From: Mycobacterium spongiae
GTDB taxonomy: Bacteria > Actinomycetota > Actinomycetes > Mycobacteriales > Mycobacteriaceae
Length of the DNA stretch: 64,000 nt
Direction: 5' to 3'
Assembly (NCBI RefSeq): GCF_018278905.1
Contig: NZ_CP046600.1
Coordinates: 4,092,001-4,156,000, forward strand
Shown: positions 26,744 through 35,475 of the stretch, piece after piece
Layout of the letters: every line of letters begins with the position of its first letter
Numbering within the stretch: the first letter of the stretch is position 1
Position numbers and translations under genes: made by a program
Notes under the pieces: model-generated
What the model was told of the DNA's origin: nothing
Databases searched by the model: none
What the model saw: the letters and a program-made list of their open reading frames with translations, nothing else

Positions 26744-28129
26744 CACCGGCGGCCGCCGATGCGCCCACGGCCTGGCGGCTTCGATCTGCGCAGCCAGCGA
26801 CAACAACGTCGCCTCCTCATACGGGCGGCCGACGAGCTGCACCGACATCGGCAGGCCGTCCCCGTCGAAATCCCACGGCACGACGGCGGCGGGCTGACCG
26901 GTCAGATTCCAGACCTGTAGATACGGCACCCGCCGTGCGACCAGCAGCAGCGTCGACACTGCGCCACGCCGCTGGTACGCGCCAATGCGAGACGGGCCCA
27001 CCGCCGCGCCCGGCGTCAGGACCACGTCGACATCGTCGAAGATTGACTGGATCCGATCGCTGACCGCGGCCTCTGCGGCGCATATGGCCTGCATTCGCCG
27101 ATCGGACAGAAACGAACCCATGCGCGCTATGGCGCGGGTACGCGCCTCCAGGCGGTTGGGGTGGGCCAAGGAGTCGGCATCGTCGCTGATGCCGCGCAGG
27201 AATCGCGGAAGGTAGTTCGCGTAGATCGTCCAGGTCGGATACCGCGGATCGCGGACGATGACGTCGTGGCCCAAGTCGCGAAGCAACGCACCCGCCAGCT
27301 CGACTGCGGCCAGCTCCGCCTTCTGACACCGGACCGGCAACGGAGTTGGCACCTTGGTGCTCAACGCAATTCGTAGCCGGCCAGGTTCGCGTGCCGCCGC
27401 GGCAACGAATCCACCCTCGGGGCCTGGCACTGTCGTCGTGGCGTCGAGGATCAACGCCGCGTCGATCACCGAACGGGTGATCGGCCCATTGGCGCTGAGC
27501 CCATACCAGGCACCGTCGTGCGGCTCCAGCGAGATTCGGTCCCGTTGCGGCTTCAGCCCGAACAAACCGCACCACGTCGACGGGATGCGAATCGAACCAC
27601 CGCCGTCCGATCCCAATGCTGCCGGCGCCAGCCCCGCGGCCACCGCGCAAGCACTCCCGCCGCTGCTGCCGCCTGGGGTGCGAGAAGGATTCCAGGGGTT
27701 GCGGGTGGCGCCGAAAGCCAAGGACTCGGTGAAAGGCATGATCATCAGCTCGGGCACATTGGTCTTGCCGACGATGACCGCGCCGGCGGCGCGCAGCCGG
27801 CGCACCATCTCCGCGTCCGCGTTGACGGCTGGACCGTGTCCCCCGGTTCCGTAGGTTGTCACGTGCCCGGCAAGGTCGACGTCGTCTTTGATCGCAATCG
27901 GTACACCGAGCAACGGCAACCGCTCACCGGCGTCGAGGCGTTGCTGGGCCGCCGCAGCCTCCTCGCGCGCACTGTCGTAGAGCACCACACGGTAGGCGCG
28001 CAGCTCGCTGTCCAACTGCTCGATCCGTTCCAGGTATACCTCGAGCAGCATCGGTGCGGTGAGTTCACCGTCGGCCAGCATCCGCGCCTGTGCCGCTGCG
28101 CCGACGAAGGCCAGATCGCGGGGGTCCAC
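26738..28129 (-). CDS. amiB2: Amidase AmiB2 (amidase-signature family)
   Basis: A 463-residue amidase. The Ser-Ser-Lys triad is visible: Lys in PIAIKDDVDL, cis-Ser in GGSSGGSACAVAAG and the nucleophilic Ser within GSDGGGSIRIPS. It hydrolyses a C-N bond of a small amide; the natural substrate is unknown. I use the GTG at 28129 (VDPRDLAFVG), which gives the remembered length of 462-463. A longer frame upstream overlaps the divergent HIT gene and is rejected. Confidence 0.92.
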   Translation of the reverse strand: MDPRDLAFVGAAAQARMLADGELTAPMLLEVYLERIEQLDSELRAYRVVLYDSAREEAAAAQQRLDAGERLPLLGVPIAIKDDVDLAGHVTTYGTGGHGPAVNADAEMVRRLRAAGAVIVGKTNVPELMIMPFTESLAFGATRNPWNPSRTPGGSSGGSACAVAAGLAPAALGSDGGGSIRIPSTWCGLFGLKPQRDRISLEPHDGAWYGLSANGPITRSVIDAALILDATTTVPGPEGGFVAAAAREPGRLRIALSTKVPTPLPVRCQKAELAAVELAGALLRDLGHDVIVRDPRYPTWTIYANYLPRFLRGISDDADSLAHPNRLEARTRAIARMGSFLSDRRMQAICAAEAAVSDRIQSIFDDVDVVLTPGAAVGPSRIGAYQRRGAVSTLLLVARRVPYLQVWNLTGQPAAVVPWDFDGDGLPMSVQLVGRPYEEATLLSLAAQIEAARPWAHRRPPVS

Positions 28130-28213
28130 GGCGGCAGCGTATCCCGCTGCGGCGCGCACGTGCTCGGCCGGGCCAGACACGCCGCAAACCGGCAGCCGCA
28201 GTACCGTAGCGAC

Positions 28214-28648
28214 ATGTCCTGCGTGTTCTGCGCGATCATCGCTGGCGAGGCCCCGGCGATCCGGATCTACGAAGACGACAGCTATCTCGCGATCCTCGAT
28301 ATCCGACCGTTCACCCGCGGGCACACTCTGGTGCTGCCTAAACGGCACTCGGTGGACATCACCGACACCCAGCCGGAAACCTTGGCCGGCATGATCACCG
28401 TCGGCCAATTGATCGCTCGCGCCGCACGCGCCACGGAACTGGCCGACGCAACGAACATTGGCATCAACGACGGCCCAGCCGCGTTTCAGACGGTGTTCCA
28501 CATTCACTTGCATGTGTTGCCACGACGCACTGGAGACAAACTGGCGGTTGCCCGCGGGATGATGCTGCGCCGCGACGCCAACCGGGAAGCGACCGGTGCC
28601 ATCCTGCGGGAGGCGGTGGCGCGGATCGACGCTAGTCAGTCAGACTGA
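28214..28648 (+). CDS. HIT-family nucleotide hydrolase (Rv1262c-like)
   Basis: A 144-residue histidine-triad protein. CVFCAIIAGE is the typical N-terminal Cys pair. The catalytic HIHLHVLPR (His-x-His-x-His) lies near residues 96-104, with GPAAFQTVFH before it. Enzymes of this type hydrolyse nucleoside phosphoramidates or adenylates. A -10-like TACCGT at 28202-28207 lies six bases from the ATG, so it is leaderless. The next gene starts four bases after its stop, making an operon. Confidence 0.92.
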   Translation: MSCVFCAIIAGEAPAIRIYEDDSYLAILDIRPFTRGHTLVLPKRHSVDITDTQPETLAGMITVGQLIARAARATELADATNIGINDGPAAFQTVFHIHLHVLPRRTGDKLAVARGMMLRRDANREATGAILREAVARIDASQSD

Positions 28649-28652
28649 ACCC

Positions 28653-29111
28653 ATGAGCAACCTCACGACGTTCGAGAAGCTGGTGGGCGTACCGATTTTG
28701 CGTCTGCACGACAAGATCTACCGCAAGACCCAAGGGCGGATCGGACACCGGATTCCCGGAGGTCCCCCGAGCCTGCTGCTGCACACGGTCGGCGCCAAGA
28801 CCGGAGCAGCGCGGACCACTTCGCTGTCGTATGCGATTGACGGCGACTCCTATCTGATCGTCGCATCCAATGGTGGCGACGAGCGCTACCCAGGCTGGTA
28901 CCACAACTTGCGCAAGCGCCCGGAATGCGAAATCAACGTCGGCCCTAAGCGATTCGCCGTGACCGCGCGGCGTGTCACCCCCGACGACGCCGACTATGCC
29001 AAGATGTGGCAATTGGTGAACGAGAACAATTCGAACCGGTACTCGAGCTACCAAAGCCGTACGGCGCGGCCAATCCCCATCTTCGTGCTGACCAAGAACA
29101 GCAGCAGCTAG
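28653..29111 (+). CDS. Deazaflavin (F420)-dependent nitroreductase-family protein (Rv1261c-like)
   Basis: A 152-residue protein of the Ddn/F420H2-dependent reductase family with split beta-barrel fold. Typical motifs are LLLHTVGAKTGAARTTSLSYAIDG, then VASNGGDERYPGWYHNLRKRPE. The family reduces quinones or other acceptors with F420H2. ATG at 28653, four bases after the HIT stop. Cofactor binding is by family; the substrate is not known. Confidence 0.9.
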   Translation: MSNLTTFEKLVGVPILRLHDKIYRKTQGRIGHRIPGGPPSLLLHTVGAKTGAARTTSLSYAIDGDSYLIVASNGGDERYPGWYHNLRKRPECEINVGPKRFAVTARRVTPDDADYAKMWQLVNENNSNRYSSYQSRTARPIPIFVLTKNSSS

Positions 29112-29186
29112 TGGCGGCCCCGGCCTGAAGCTGCTCAACCCAGCTCATTGGCCGGCGGCGTCACGGCCATTCGCGGGAATCCACGT

Positions 29187-29438
29187 TCACGCATAGAGGC
29201 AGTGTGGAAACTCTGCCTCAAGAACCGCGATGGCCGTGCGGCCCGTGGTGGTGCCCATCCCTGATAGGCCTGGCACCCGTTTCTGGAGATCGGCGTCATC
29301 GAGAGCGGCGACAACGGCGGTAACGGCGACGTCGCCGCCGTTGGGTGGTTGCGCGAACACAGCTTCAGCGCCGAGGACACCAAAGCCGGTCAACACCGCG
29401 ACGAGGGGCACAACTATCCAGTCTGGCAGTCGTTTCAC
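29187..29438 (-). CDS. Small exported hypothetical protein
   Basis: An 83-residue protein I do not recognise. The GTG at 29438 is preceded by a strong SD (AAGGAG) six bases upstream. Residues 6-30 form a hydrophobic segment (WIVVPLVAVLTGFGVLG) ending near AVFAQ, consistent with a signal peptide or membrane anchor. The short mature part contains one Cys near the end. It is downstream of the LLM monooxygenase on the same strand. The frame could extend upstream to 29573, but the SD favours this start. Confidence 0.55.
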   Translation of the reverse strand: MKRLPDWIVVPLVAVLTGFGVLGAEAVFAQPPNGGDVAVTAVVAALDDADLQKRVPGLSGMGTTTGRTAIAVLEAEFPHCLYA

Positions 29439-29518
29439 GATCTGCTCCTTGTAGGTGGGCACATCTGGCGTGGTGCGTCTACCTTCGCTGGCCAATGTGA
29501 GATCCGGTCGAGATGATG

Positions 29519-29534
29519 ATGAGAGGTCTCTCAT
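29519..29534. promoter_or_regulatory. Inverted repeat, possible operator
   Basis: ATGAGAG-GT-CTCTCAT: perfect seven-base arms, two-base spacer, 81 bases upstream of the small exported gene and 56 bases beyond the LLM stop codon. It may be a regulator-binding site or part of a terminator; no U-tract follows. Confidence 0.35.
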
Positions 29535-29589
29535 GTAGGGGCCTGATCGATCGTTGCGTGACTGAAGGGTCACCCGCGGGCGTCGCCAA

Positions 29590-30633
29590 CTAGAACAGCT
29601 CCTTCGCCAGCAGCTCCAGCGTCGCGACCCGGGCCGGGGCGGTACGCGGGTCGGTGCCGCGGTGGGCCGACGCGACTGGATGCACCATTACCTCGTCGAC
29701 GTCGAACTGCTGGGAAAGCGCCCGCACTTGTTCGGCGGCCTCCGCTGGTGAGCCGACCACGGCGCGTTCGAGTCCACTGTCTACGATGCGCCGCTGTTGC
29801 GGGGTCAGCTCCGCAAAGCGCGCCTCCTGAACAAGCCGCACCGGCCCCAGCGGCTGGCCGGTTCGCAGCTGGGCCATCAGCTGCAGGTTGGGCAATATCA
29901 ATGCCGTTGCCTCGTCGCGTGTTTCGGCGACTGCGGCATTCACCGTCAGGAATGTCATCGGCTCGGTCGCCAGACCACTGGGCACGAACCGGGAGCGGTA
30001 CCAGTCGAGTGCTTCCTGGGTCCCGTTGCCGGAGAAGTGATGGGCGAACACATACGGCAGCCCCTTCGCTGCAGCCAGGTGCGCCGAGTACATCGACGAC
30101 CCCAATAGCCACAGCCGCGGTGCGGTGATCGCGGCCGGGGTGGCCTTGAGGCTGTAGTCCCCGGAACGCAGCGGCACGCGCACGCCACTGGGGCTCATCA
30201 GTGCGACCACGTCGTCGAGATAGTCCGGGAAATTCGCAACGTCTCGATCCTGTTCGGCTGGCGAGCGACCGCCACGCAGCGCGTACGACGTCACCGGATC
30301 CGAGCCCGGTGCACGACCGATTCCCAGGTCGATCCGGCCGGGCGCTGCGGCTTCGAGCAGGGCGAATTGCTCGGCCACCGCCAGCGGCGCATGATTGGGC
30401 AGCATCACACCACCAGACCCGAGTCGCACGCGTGAGGTCTGAGATGCGAGGTAGGCGATCAGCACGGGCGGGCTGGTGGCACCCACGGACGCCATATTGT
30501 GGTGTTCGGCAACCCAGTAGCGCGTGAAACCTAGGCGGTCCGCAGCCTGGGCCAGCGCCACGGTGGCCGCTAGTGCGTCACCGGTCGCCTGGTCGGTGCG
30601 CACCGGGACGAGATCAAGAACGGAAAGGCGCAC
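29590..30633 (-). CDS. Luciferase-like (LLM class) flavin-dependent monooxygenase
   Basis: A 347-residue bacterial-luciferase-fold enzyme. It has the typical start LSVLDLVPVR, YWVAEHHNM near residues 39-47, RVRLGSGGVMLPNH, GRIDLGIGRAPGSD and LLGSSMYSAHLAA. It uses reduced FMN or F420 to oxygenate or reduce a small substrate. The GTG at 30633 lies 54 bases after the FAD monooxygenase stop, so it extends the udgB-monooxygenase operon. I do not recall it at this position in H37Rv. Confidence 0.88.
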   Translation of the reverse strand: MRLSVLDLVPVRTDQATGDALAATVALAQAADRLGFTRYWVAEHHNMASVGATSPPVLIAYLASQTSRVRLGSGGVMLPNHAPLAVAEQFALLEAAAPGRIDLGIGRAPGSDPVTSYALRGGRSPAEQDRDVANFPDYLDDVVALMSPSGVRVPLRSGDYSLKATPAAITAPRLWLLGSSMYSAHLAAAKGLPYVFAHHFSGNGTQEALDWYRSRFVPSGLATEPMTFLTVNAAVAETRDEATALILPNLQLMAQLRTGQPLGPVRLVQEARFAELTPQQRRIVDSGLERAVVGSPAEAAEQVRALSQQFDVDEVMVHPVASAHRGTDPRTAPARVATLELLAKELF

Positions 30634-30687
30634 GATCGCGTCAACGCCTGCGGCGACGTGTTCGTTCCCGTCCCCAGTCGGACCCGG

Positions 30688-31815
30688 TCAGTATTCCTCG
30701 AGCGTGAGCGAGTGCACGACGCGTTCGAAGTCCTCCTCGGGTATCGGGTCGCCGCCGGGGATGTTGTCGGTGGCCAGCCATTGGTTGCGCTCGACGTAGC
30801 CGCTGAATTCGGCGTAGTAGTTGGCCAAGCCGCGCTGGTAATCCGCACCCGCTCTCGTGAGTTCGCCAGCCAGGATGTAGGCGCCCAGCAGCGCGACACT
30901 GGTCCCCTGACCCGACAGCGGCGAACAGCAATATGCGGCGTCGCCGACCAGTGTGACCCTGCCTTTCGACCAGTGATCCATGACGATTTGTGACATCTCA
31001 TCAAAGTAGAAGTCCGGTGCGGACTTCATGTAGTGCAACAGTTGCGCGCGCACCCAGCCGTCCTCGATCATTCGCCGTTCCAGCTCGGCGAATTGAGCCG
31101 CGGTGTCGCGGTAGTCGATCTGCAGTTCAGTGTCCATGAACGCCAACGCAGCTCGCGCCTCGGTGTTGTTGCGCGCGCTGTAAACGCCGGCCATGGTCGA
31201 GTCGCCATAGTGCCATTTCTGCCAGTAGTCCAACTCGAGGAAGTTGGGCACCGTGAAGATCGCAGCGTGCGTGCCCAATCTCTTCAGGAATTGTTCCTCG
31301 GTCCCGAAAACCAACCCGCGCACGTTGGAATGCAATCCGTCGGCACCGACGACGAGGTCAAAGCTGCGGGCGTCGGCGCGCTCGAAAGTCACCCCGACCG
31401 CGCTGCCGTCATCGTCCAGCGCGGCGATGCTGTCGTCGAAGAGGTATTCGGTTGCGTCTTGGGTTGCGCCGTAAAGCAATTCGAGCAGATCGTCGCGCAA
31501 CAACTCGATGTTGGGGTTGTCGATCGGACCGCCGGTAGGCGTCGACTCGGTGTCCCGGGACAGCTCGTTGCCATCGCGATCGACGACCGAGGCACCGCGA
31601 ATGCCCGTCTTCATCTCCTCGGCGGCCTCCAGCAACCCCATGCGTTCCAGGACCGTCAATGCGGGACCACGAACGTCGATCGCCTGGCCGCCCGGCCGGA
31701 GTCCGGGGTGGCGCTCCACCACGGTGACCGAATAGCCTTGCTGTCCAAGCCAATACGCTGCGGCGGTACCGGCTACGCTGGCACCGGAAACCAGCACCTC
31801 CTGAACCGTTGTCAC
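30688..31815 (-). CDS. FAD-dependent aromatic-type monooxygenase (Rv1260-like)
   Basis: A 375-residue class A flavoprotein monooxygenase. The N-terminal dinucleotide motif is VLVSGASVAGTAAAYWL, followed by RPGGQAIDVRG. The mid-protein DG motif is VVGADGLHSNVR. The C-terminal GD motif is TLVGDAAYCCSPLSGQGTS. Such enzymes hydroxylate small lipophilic or aromatic molecules with NAD(P)H and O2. It starts three bases after the udgB stop. Related to TetX/PHBH-type enzymes; natural substrate unknown. Confidence 0.92.
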   Translation of the reverse strand: MTTVQEVLVSGASVAGTAAAYWLGQQGYSVTVVERHPGLRPGGQAIDVRGPALTVLERMGLLEAAEEMKTGIRGASVVDRDGNELSRDTESTPTGGPIDNPNIELLRDDLLELLYGATQDATEYLFDDSIAALDDDGSAVGVTFERADARSFDLVVGADGLHSNVRGLVFGTEEQFLKRLGTHAAIFTVPNFLELDYWQKWHYGDSTMAGVYSARNNTEARAALAFMDTELQIDYRDTAAQFAELERRMIEDGWVRAQLLHYMKSAPDFYFDEMSQIVMDHWSKGRVTLVGDAAYCCSPLSGQGTSVALLGAYILAGELTRAGADYQRGLANYYAEFSGYVERNQWLATDNIPGGDPIPEEDFERVVHSLTLEEY

Positions 31816-31818
31816 TGT

Positions 31819-32646
31819 CTACCCAATTCCTGCCAGTTTCTTGGCGTCGCGGAAAACGTCGTCGAGCATTGCCGGAGTCAACCTACCGGTGAACATATTC
31901 TGCTGGCTGGGGTGGTAGCAGCCGAGCAGATCTACACCGGCCGGCAACTCCGCGACGACCCCGTGGCCGAACCGCGGCTTGCGCTTGCCAACCTCTCCCG
32001 GCAAGCGCAGGGCGATCTGCCAGGCAAAACCCCCGAGGGCAACGATCACCCGGACGTGATTGGCCACCAGGCGCCATTCCGCCTGCAACCAGGGCCAGCA
32101 CGTCTCGCGTTCAACCGGAGTCGGCGCGTTGCCCGGGGGCGCGCACCGCACGGGCGCGGTGATCCGAATCTGGTTGGCTGCCAATCCGTCCGCGGCATCG
32201 ACGCTGATCGGTGAGTTCACCAGGCCGGCCCGGTGCAAGGCGGCATACAACTGATCCCCGGACCGGTCACCGGTGAACATCCGTCCCGTCCGGTTGGCCC
32301 CATGGGCAGCCGGTGCGAGCCCAACGATCAACAGCCGCGGCCGCTGCGATCCCCAGCCTGGCACCGGCCGTCCCCAGTACGGCTGGTCGGCAAAGGCGCG
32401 CCGCTTGACGTCGGCGACGTCCTCACGCCAGGCGACCAGCCGCGGACAAGCCCGGCACACACTGGCCGCCGCGTTCAGCTCCGGGATGGAGCCGGCTCTG
32501 CCGGCCAGCAACGACACCTGCCCCGCATCGGCGGCCACCGGGGTCTGCGGCGTCGCGGGATCACCCGGCCAGCCGCTCCCCGGGCCGACCGGGGAATCGA
32601 ACGGCTGACCAGTATTCGGATGCGGGAGCACACAACCATCCTGCAC
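31819..32646 (-). CDS. udgB: Uracil-DNA glycosylase UdgB (family 5)
   Basis: A 275-residue iron-sulphur glycosylase. Cluster Cys are in VCRACPRL and in the [17 protein letters not shown] segment. [19 protein letters not shown] is catalytic motif 1 and CYHPSQQNM is motif 2. The motif-1 position is Ala-rich with no catalytic Asp, as in family 5. It removes uracil, and in some homologues other deaminated bases. The start is uncertain: a GTG at 32646 is used, and the region before about residue 55 is poorly conserved. Divergent from tap. Confidence 0.9.
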   Translation of the reverse strand: MQDGCVLPHPNTGQPFDSPVGPGSGWPGDPATPQTPVAADAGQVSLLAGRAGSIPELNAAASVCRACPRLVAWREDVADVKRRAFADQPYWGRPVPGWGSQRPRLLIVGLAPAAHGANRTGRMFTGDRSGDQLYAALHRAGLVNSPISVDAADGLAANQIRITAPVRCAPPGNAPTPVERETCWPWLQAEWRLVANHVRVIVALGGFAWQIALRLPGEVGKRKPRFGHGVVAELPAGVDLLGCYHPSQQNMFTGRLTPAMLDDVFRDAKKLAGIG

Positions 32647-32665
32647 GCGGGGCTCGGCGGCCGCG

Positions 32666-32702
32666 AAAATCGGTGGCTCCGATAGGTGGTTGGCACTACA
32701 TT
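32666..32702 (+). promoter_or_regulatory. Candidate WhiB7-dependent tap promoter
   Basis: AAAAT (32666-32670) lies three bases before a -35 position (TGGCTC, 32674-32679); 17 bases later is TACATT (32697-32702), a -10. WhiB7 promoters have an AT-rich block about three bases upstream of the -35, and Rv1258c is a known WhiB7-regulon member. Confidence 0.5.
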
Positions 32703-32717
32703 CAGCCGCGATATGCC

Positions 32718-33971
32718 ATGAGAAACAACAACCGCAGCCCTGCGTTACTCATCCTCTTCGCGACGCTCATGACTGCCGCGGGTGATGGTGTTTCGATCGT
32801 CGCGTTCCCGTGGCTGGTATTGCAGCACCACGGCAGTGCCGGGCAGGCGTCGATCGTCGCGAGTGCGACCATGCTGCCATTGCTGTTTTCCACACTGGTC
32901 GCCGGTACCGCGGTCGACTACTTCGGGCGTCGCCGGGTATCGATGGTGGCCGACGCGCTCTCAGGTGCGGCGGTGGCCGGCGTCCCCATCGTGGCCTGGG
33001 CGTATGGCTCCGACGCGGTCAATGTGGCGGTCCTCGCGGTGTTGGCGGCCGCTGCCGCCGCCTTCGACCCGGCGGGGATGACCGCTCGCGACTCGATGCT
33101 GCCCGAAGCGGCCGCCGAGGCGGGCTGGTCGCTGGACCGCATCAACAGCGCCTATGTGGCGATCCTCAACCTGGCCTTTGTCGTCGGTCCGGGGGTCGGC
33201 GGCCTGATGATCGCGACGGTTGGCGGCACCACCACGATGTGGATCACCGCAGCAGCGTTCGGGATGTCGATCCTCGCGATCGCCGCATTGCAACTCGAAG
33301 GCGCCGGGACGCCGCAACCGGACACACGGCCCGAAGGATTGGTGTCCGGGATCGCCGAAGGACTGCGTTTCGTCTGGAACCTGAAGGTGTTGCGCACACT
33401 CGGATTGATCGACCTGACCGTCACCGCGCTCTACCTGCCTATGGAGAGCGTGCTGTTCCCGAAGTACTTCACTGACCGGCAGCAACCAGCCCAGCTGGGG
33501 TGGGCGTTGATGGCGCTCGCCGGCGGCGCCACAGTCGGCGCAGTGGGCTACGCCGTGATGTCGGGGCACGTGCGCCGCCGCGCAACCCTACTGACGGCGG
33601 TTCTCGTCCTCGGCGTGGCATCGATGGTCATCGCGTTCCTGCCGCCGTTGCCGGTCATCCTGGTGTTGTGCGCCGTGGTCGGCCTGCTCTTCGGGCCCAT
33701 CCAGCCGATCTACAACTACGCGATACAGACCCGGGCACCGCAGTATCTACGCGGCCGGGTGGTGGGCGTGATGACGTCACTGGCCTATGCGGCCGGCCCC
33801 TTGGGCTTGTTACTGGCCGGCCCGCTGACCGACGCAGCGGGACTACACGCCACGTTTCTCGCGTTGGCACTGCCGATCGTCGTTACCGGGCTGATCGCTA
33901 TCCGGCTACCAGCGCTGCGCGAATTGGATCCAGCGCCCGAGCAGGATGTCAGCCAGCCGTCGCCGCGGTAG
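32718..33971 (+). CDS. tap: Tap multidrug efflux pump (MFS)
   Basis: A 417-residue major facilitator with about 12 hydrophobic helices. Between helices 2 and 3 it has the motif-A-like [13 protein letters not shown]. In M. tuberculosis, Tap (Rv1258c) contributes to low-level efflux of tetracycline, aminoglycosides and other drugs, under WhiB7. The start at 32718 ([11 protein letters not shown]) fits the family; 32673 would cross the promoter. Divergent from udgB with about 70 bases between. Confidence 0.92.
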   Translation: MRNNNRSPALLILFATLMTAAGDGVSIVAFPWLVLQHHGSAGQASIVASATMLPLLFSTLVAGTAVDYFGRRRVSMVADALSGAAVAGVPIVAWAYGSDAVNVAVLAVLAAAAAAFDPAGMTARDSMLPEAAAEAGWSLDRINSAYVAILNLAFVVGPGVGGLMIATVGGTTTMWITAAAFGMSILAIAALQLEGAGTPQPDTRPEGLVSGIAEGLRFVWNLKVLRTLGLIDLTVTALYLPMESVLFPKYFTDRQQPAQLGWALMALAGGATVGAVGYAVMSGHVRRRATLLTAVLVLGVASMVIAFLPPLPVILVLCAVVGLLFGPIQPIYNYAIQTRAPQYLRGRVVGVMTSLAYAAGPLGLLLAGPLTDAAGLHATFLALALPIVVTGLIAIRLPALRELDPAPEQDVSQPSPR

Positions 33972-34003
33972 CGGTGCCAGTCACGACCCGTAGGATCGGC
34001 GCA

Positions 34004-35371
34004 GTGAGTACAGGTGTGCTGGCGGACTTGATCGCCGGACTGCCCGACGGGATGGTGGTCACCGACCCCGCCGTGACCGAGGGCTACCGGCAAGACCGCG
34101 CTCTAGATCCTGCGGCCGGCAAGCCGCTGGCAGTCGTTCGGCCACGGCGTACCGAAGAAGTGCAGACCGTGCTGCGCTGGGCCAGCGCCAACCAGGTGCC
34201 GGTGGTGACCCGGGGAGCCGGTAGCGGCCTATCCGGCGGGGCGACCGCGCTCGACAACGGGATCGTGCTGTCCACCGAAAAGATGCGCGACATCACCGTC
34301 GACCCGATTACCCGCACCGCGGTGTGTCAGCCCGGCCTGTTCAACTCCGAGGTGAAGCAGGCCGTAGCCGAACACGGCCTGTGGTACCCGCCCGATCCGT
34401 CGTCATTCGAGATCTGCAGCATCGGCGGAAACATCGCTACCAACGCCGGCGGGCTCTGCTGCGTGAAGTATGGCGTCACCACCGACTATGTGCTGGGCAT
34501 ACAGGTGGTCCTGGCGGACGGCACGGCGGTCCGGTTGGGCGGCCCGCGGCTCAAGGACGTCGCCGGCCTGAGCCTGACGAAGCTGTTCGTCGGCAGCGAA
34601 GGCACGCTGGGCGTGATCACCGAAGTGACCCTCAAGCTCCTACCCGCGCAAAATGCGTCGAGCATTGTGGTGGCTAGCTTCGCGTCGGTACAGGCGGCGG
34701 TCGACGCGGTGCTCGGGGTGGCCACCCGCATCCGGCCCGCGATGCTCGAGTTCATGGATTCAGTGGCCATCAACGCCGTCGAGGACACCTTCCGGATGGA
34801 CCTGGACCGCGGTGCGGCTGCCATGCTGGTCGCCGGCTCCGATGAGCGTGGCCGCGCGGGAACCGACGACACCGAATTGATGGCCTCCGTATTCGCCGAC
34901 AACGGCGCCACAGATGTGTTCTCGACCGACGACCCTGACGAGGGCGAGGCGTTTGTCGCCGCTCGGCGGTTTTGCATCCCGGCGGTCGAGAGCAAGGGAT
35001 CGCTGTTGTTGGAAGACGTCGGCGTGCCACTGCCCGCCCTGGGCGAACTAGTCACCGGGATCGCGCACATCGCCGACGAGCGGGACCTGATGATTTCGGT
35101 GATCGCCCACGCCGGCGACGGCAATACCCACCCACTGCTGGTGTATGACCCCGCAGATACAGCGATGATGGAACGCGCCCATCTCGCCTACGGGGAAATC
35201 ATGGACCTGGCCGTGGGTCTCGGCGGCACAATCACCGGTGAGCATGGCGTCGGCCGGTTGAAGCGGCCGTGGCTGGCCGGCTATCTAGGTCCCGAGGCCA
35301 TGGACCTGAACCAGCGCATCAAGAATGCGTTGGATCCCCAGGGCATCCTCAATCCGGGCGCGGGAATCTAG
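34004..35371 (+). CDS. FAD-linked oxidase, GlcD/D-lactate dehydrogenase type (Rv1257c-like)
   Basis: A 455-residue flavoprotein of the VAO/PCMH fold, the same length as the remembered Rv1257c. The FAD-binding part (about residues 40-220) has VTRGAGSGLSGGAT and SIGGNIATNAGGLCCVKYG. The cap domain ends with HAGDGNTHPLL and GEHGVGRLKRPWL, typical of glycolate/2-hydroxyacid oxidases. Leaderless: -10 TAGGAT at 33991-33996, then seven bases, then GTG. It oxidises a 2-hydroxyacid, exact substrate unknown. Confidence 0.92.
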   Translation: MSTGVLADLIAGLPDGMVVTDPAVTEGYRQDRALDPAAGKPLAVVRPRRTEEVQTVLRWASANQVPVVTRGAGSGLSGGATALDNGIVLSTEKMRDITVDPITRTAVCQPGLFNSEVKQAVAEHGLWYPPDPSSFEICSIGGNIATNAGGLCCVKYGVTTDYVLGIQVVLADGTAVRLGGPRLKDVAGLSLTKLFVGSEGTLGVITEVTLKLLPAQNASSIVVASFASVQAAVDAVLGVATRIRPAMLEFMDSVAINAVEDTFRMDLDRGAAAMLVAGSDERGRAGTDDTELMASVFADNGATDVFSTDDPDEGEAFVAARRFCIPAVESKGSLLLEDVGVPLPALGELVTGIAHIADERDLMISVIAHAGDGNTHPLLVYDPADTAMMERAHLAYGEIMDLAVGLGGTITGEHGVGRLKRPWLAGYLGPEAMDLNQRIKNALDPQGILNPGAGI

Positions 35372-35440
35372 ATCCGTTGCGCCGCGGGTGAGCCACCTGA
35401 CGGCCCACCGACTGTCGTGTCGTGAGTTTTACGCCAACGA

Positions 35441-35469
35441 TTGACAGAGCGGCTAGTGCATCTTATAAA
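35441..35469 (+). promoter_or_regulatory. Near-consensus housekeeping promoter of cyp130
   Basis: TTGACA (35441-35446), 17-base spacer, TATAAA (35464-35469). The start point falls at or next to the ATG at 35476. Full -35 consensus with optimal spacing is unusual in mycobacteria and predicts strong activity unless repressed. Confidence 0.75.
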
Positions 35470-35475
35470 CGAGAC

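Noticed and set aside
28130..28513. N-terminal extension of amiB2
   Set aside because: Would overlap the divergent HIT gene and its promoter; homology and length support the GTG at 28129.
31033..32214. A 393-codon plus-strand frame over the monooxygenase and udgB
   Set aside because: Shadow frame crossing two genes with intact catalytic motifs on the minus strand.
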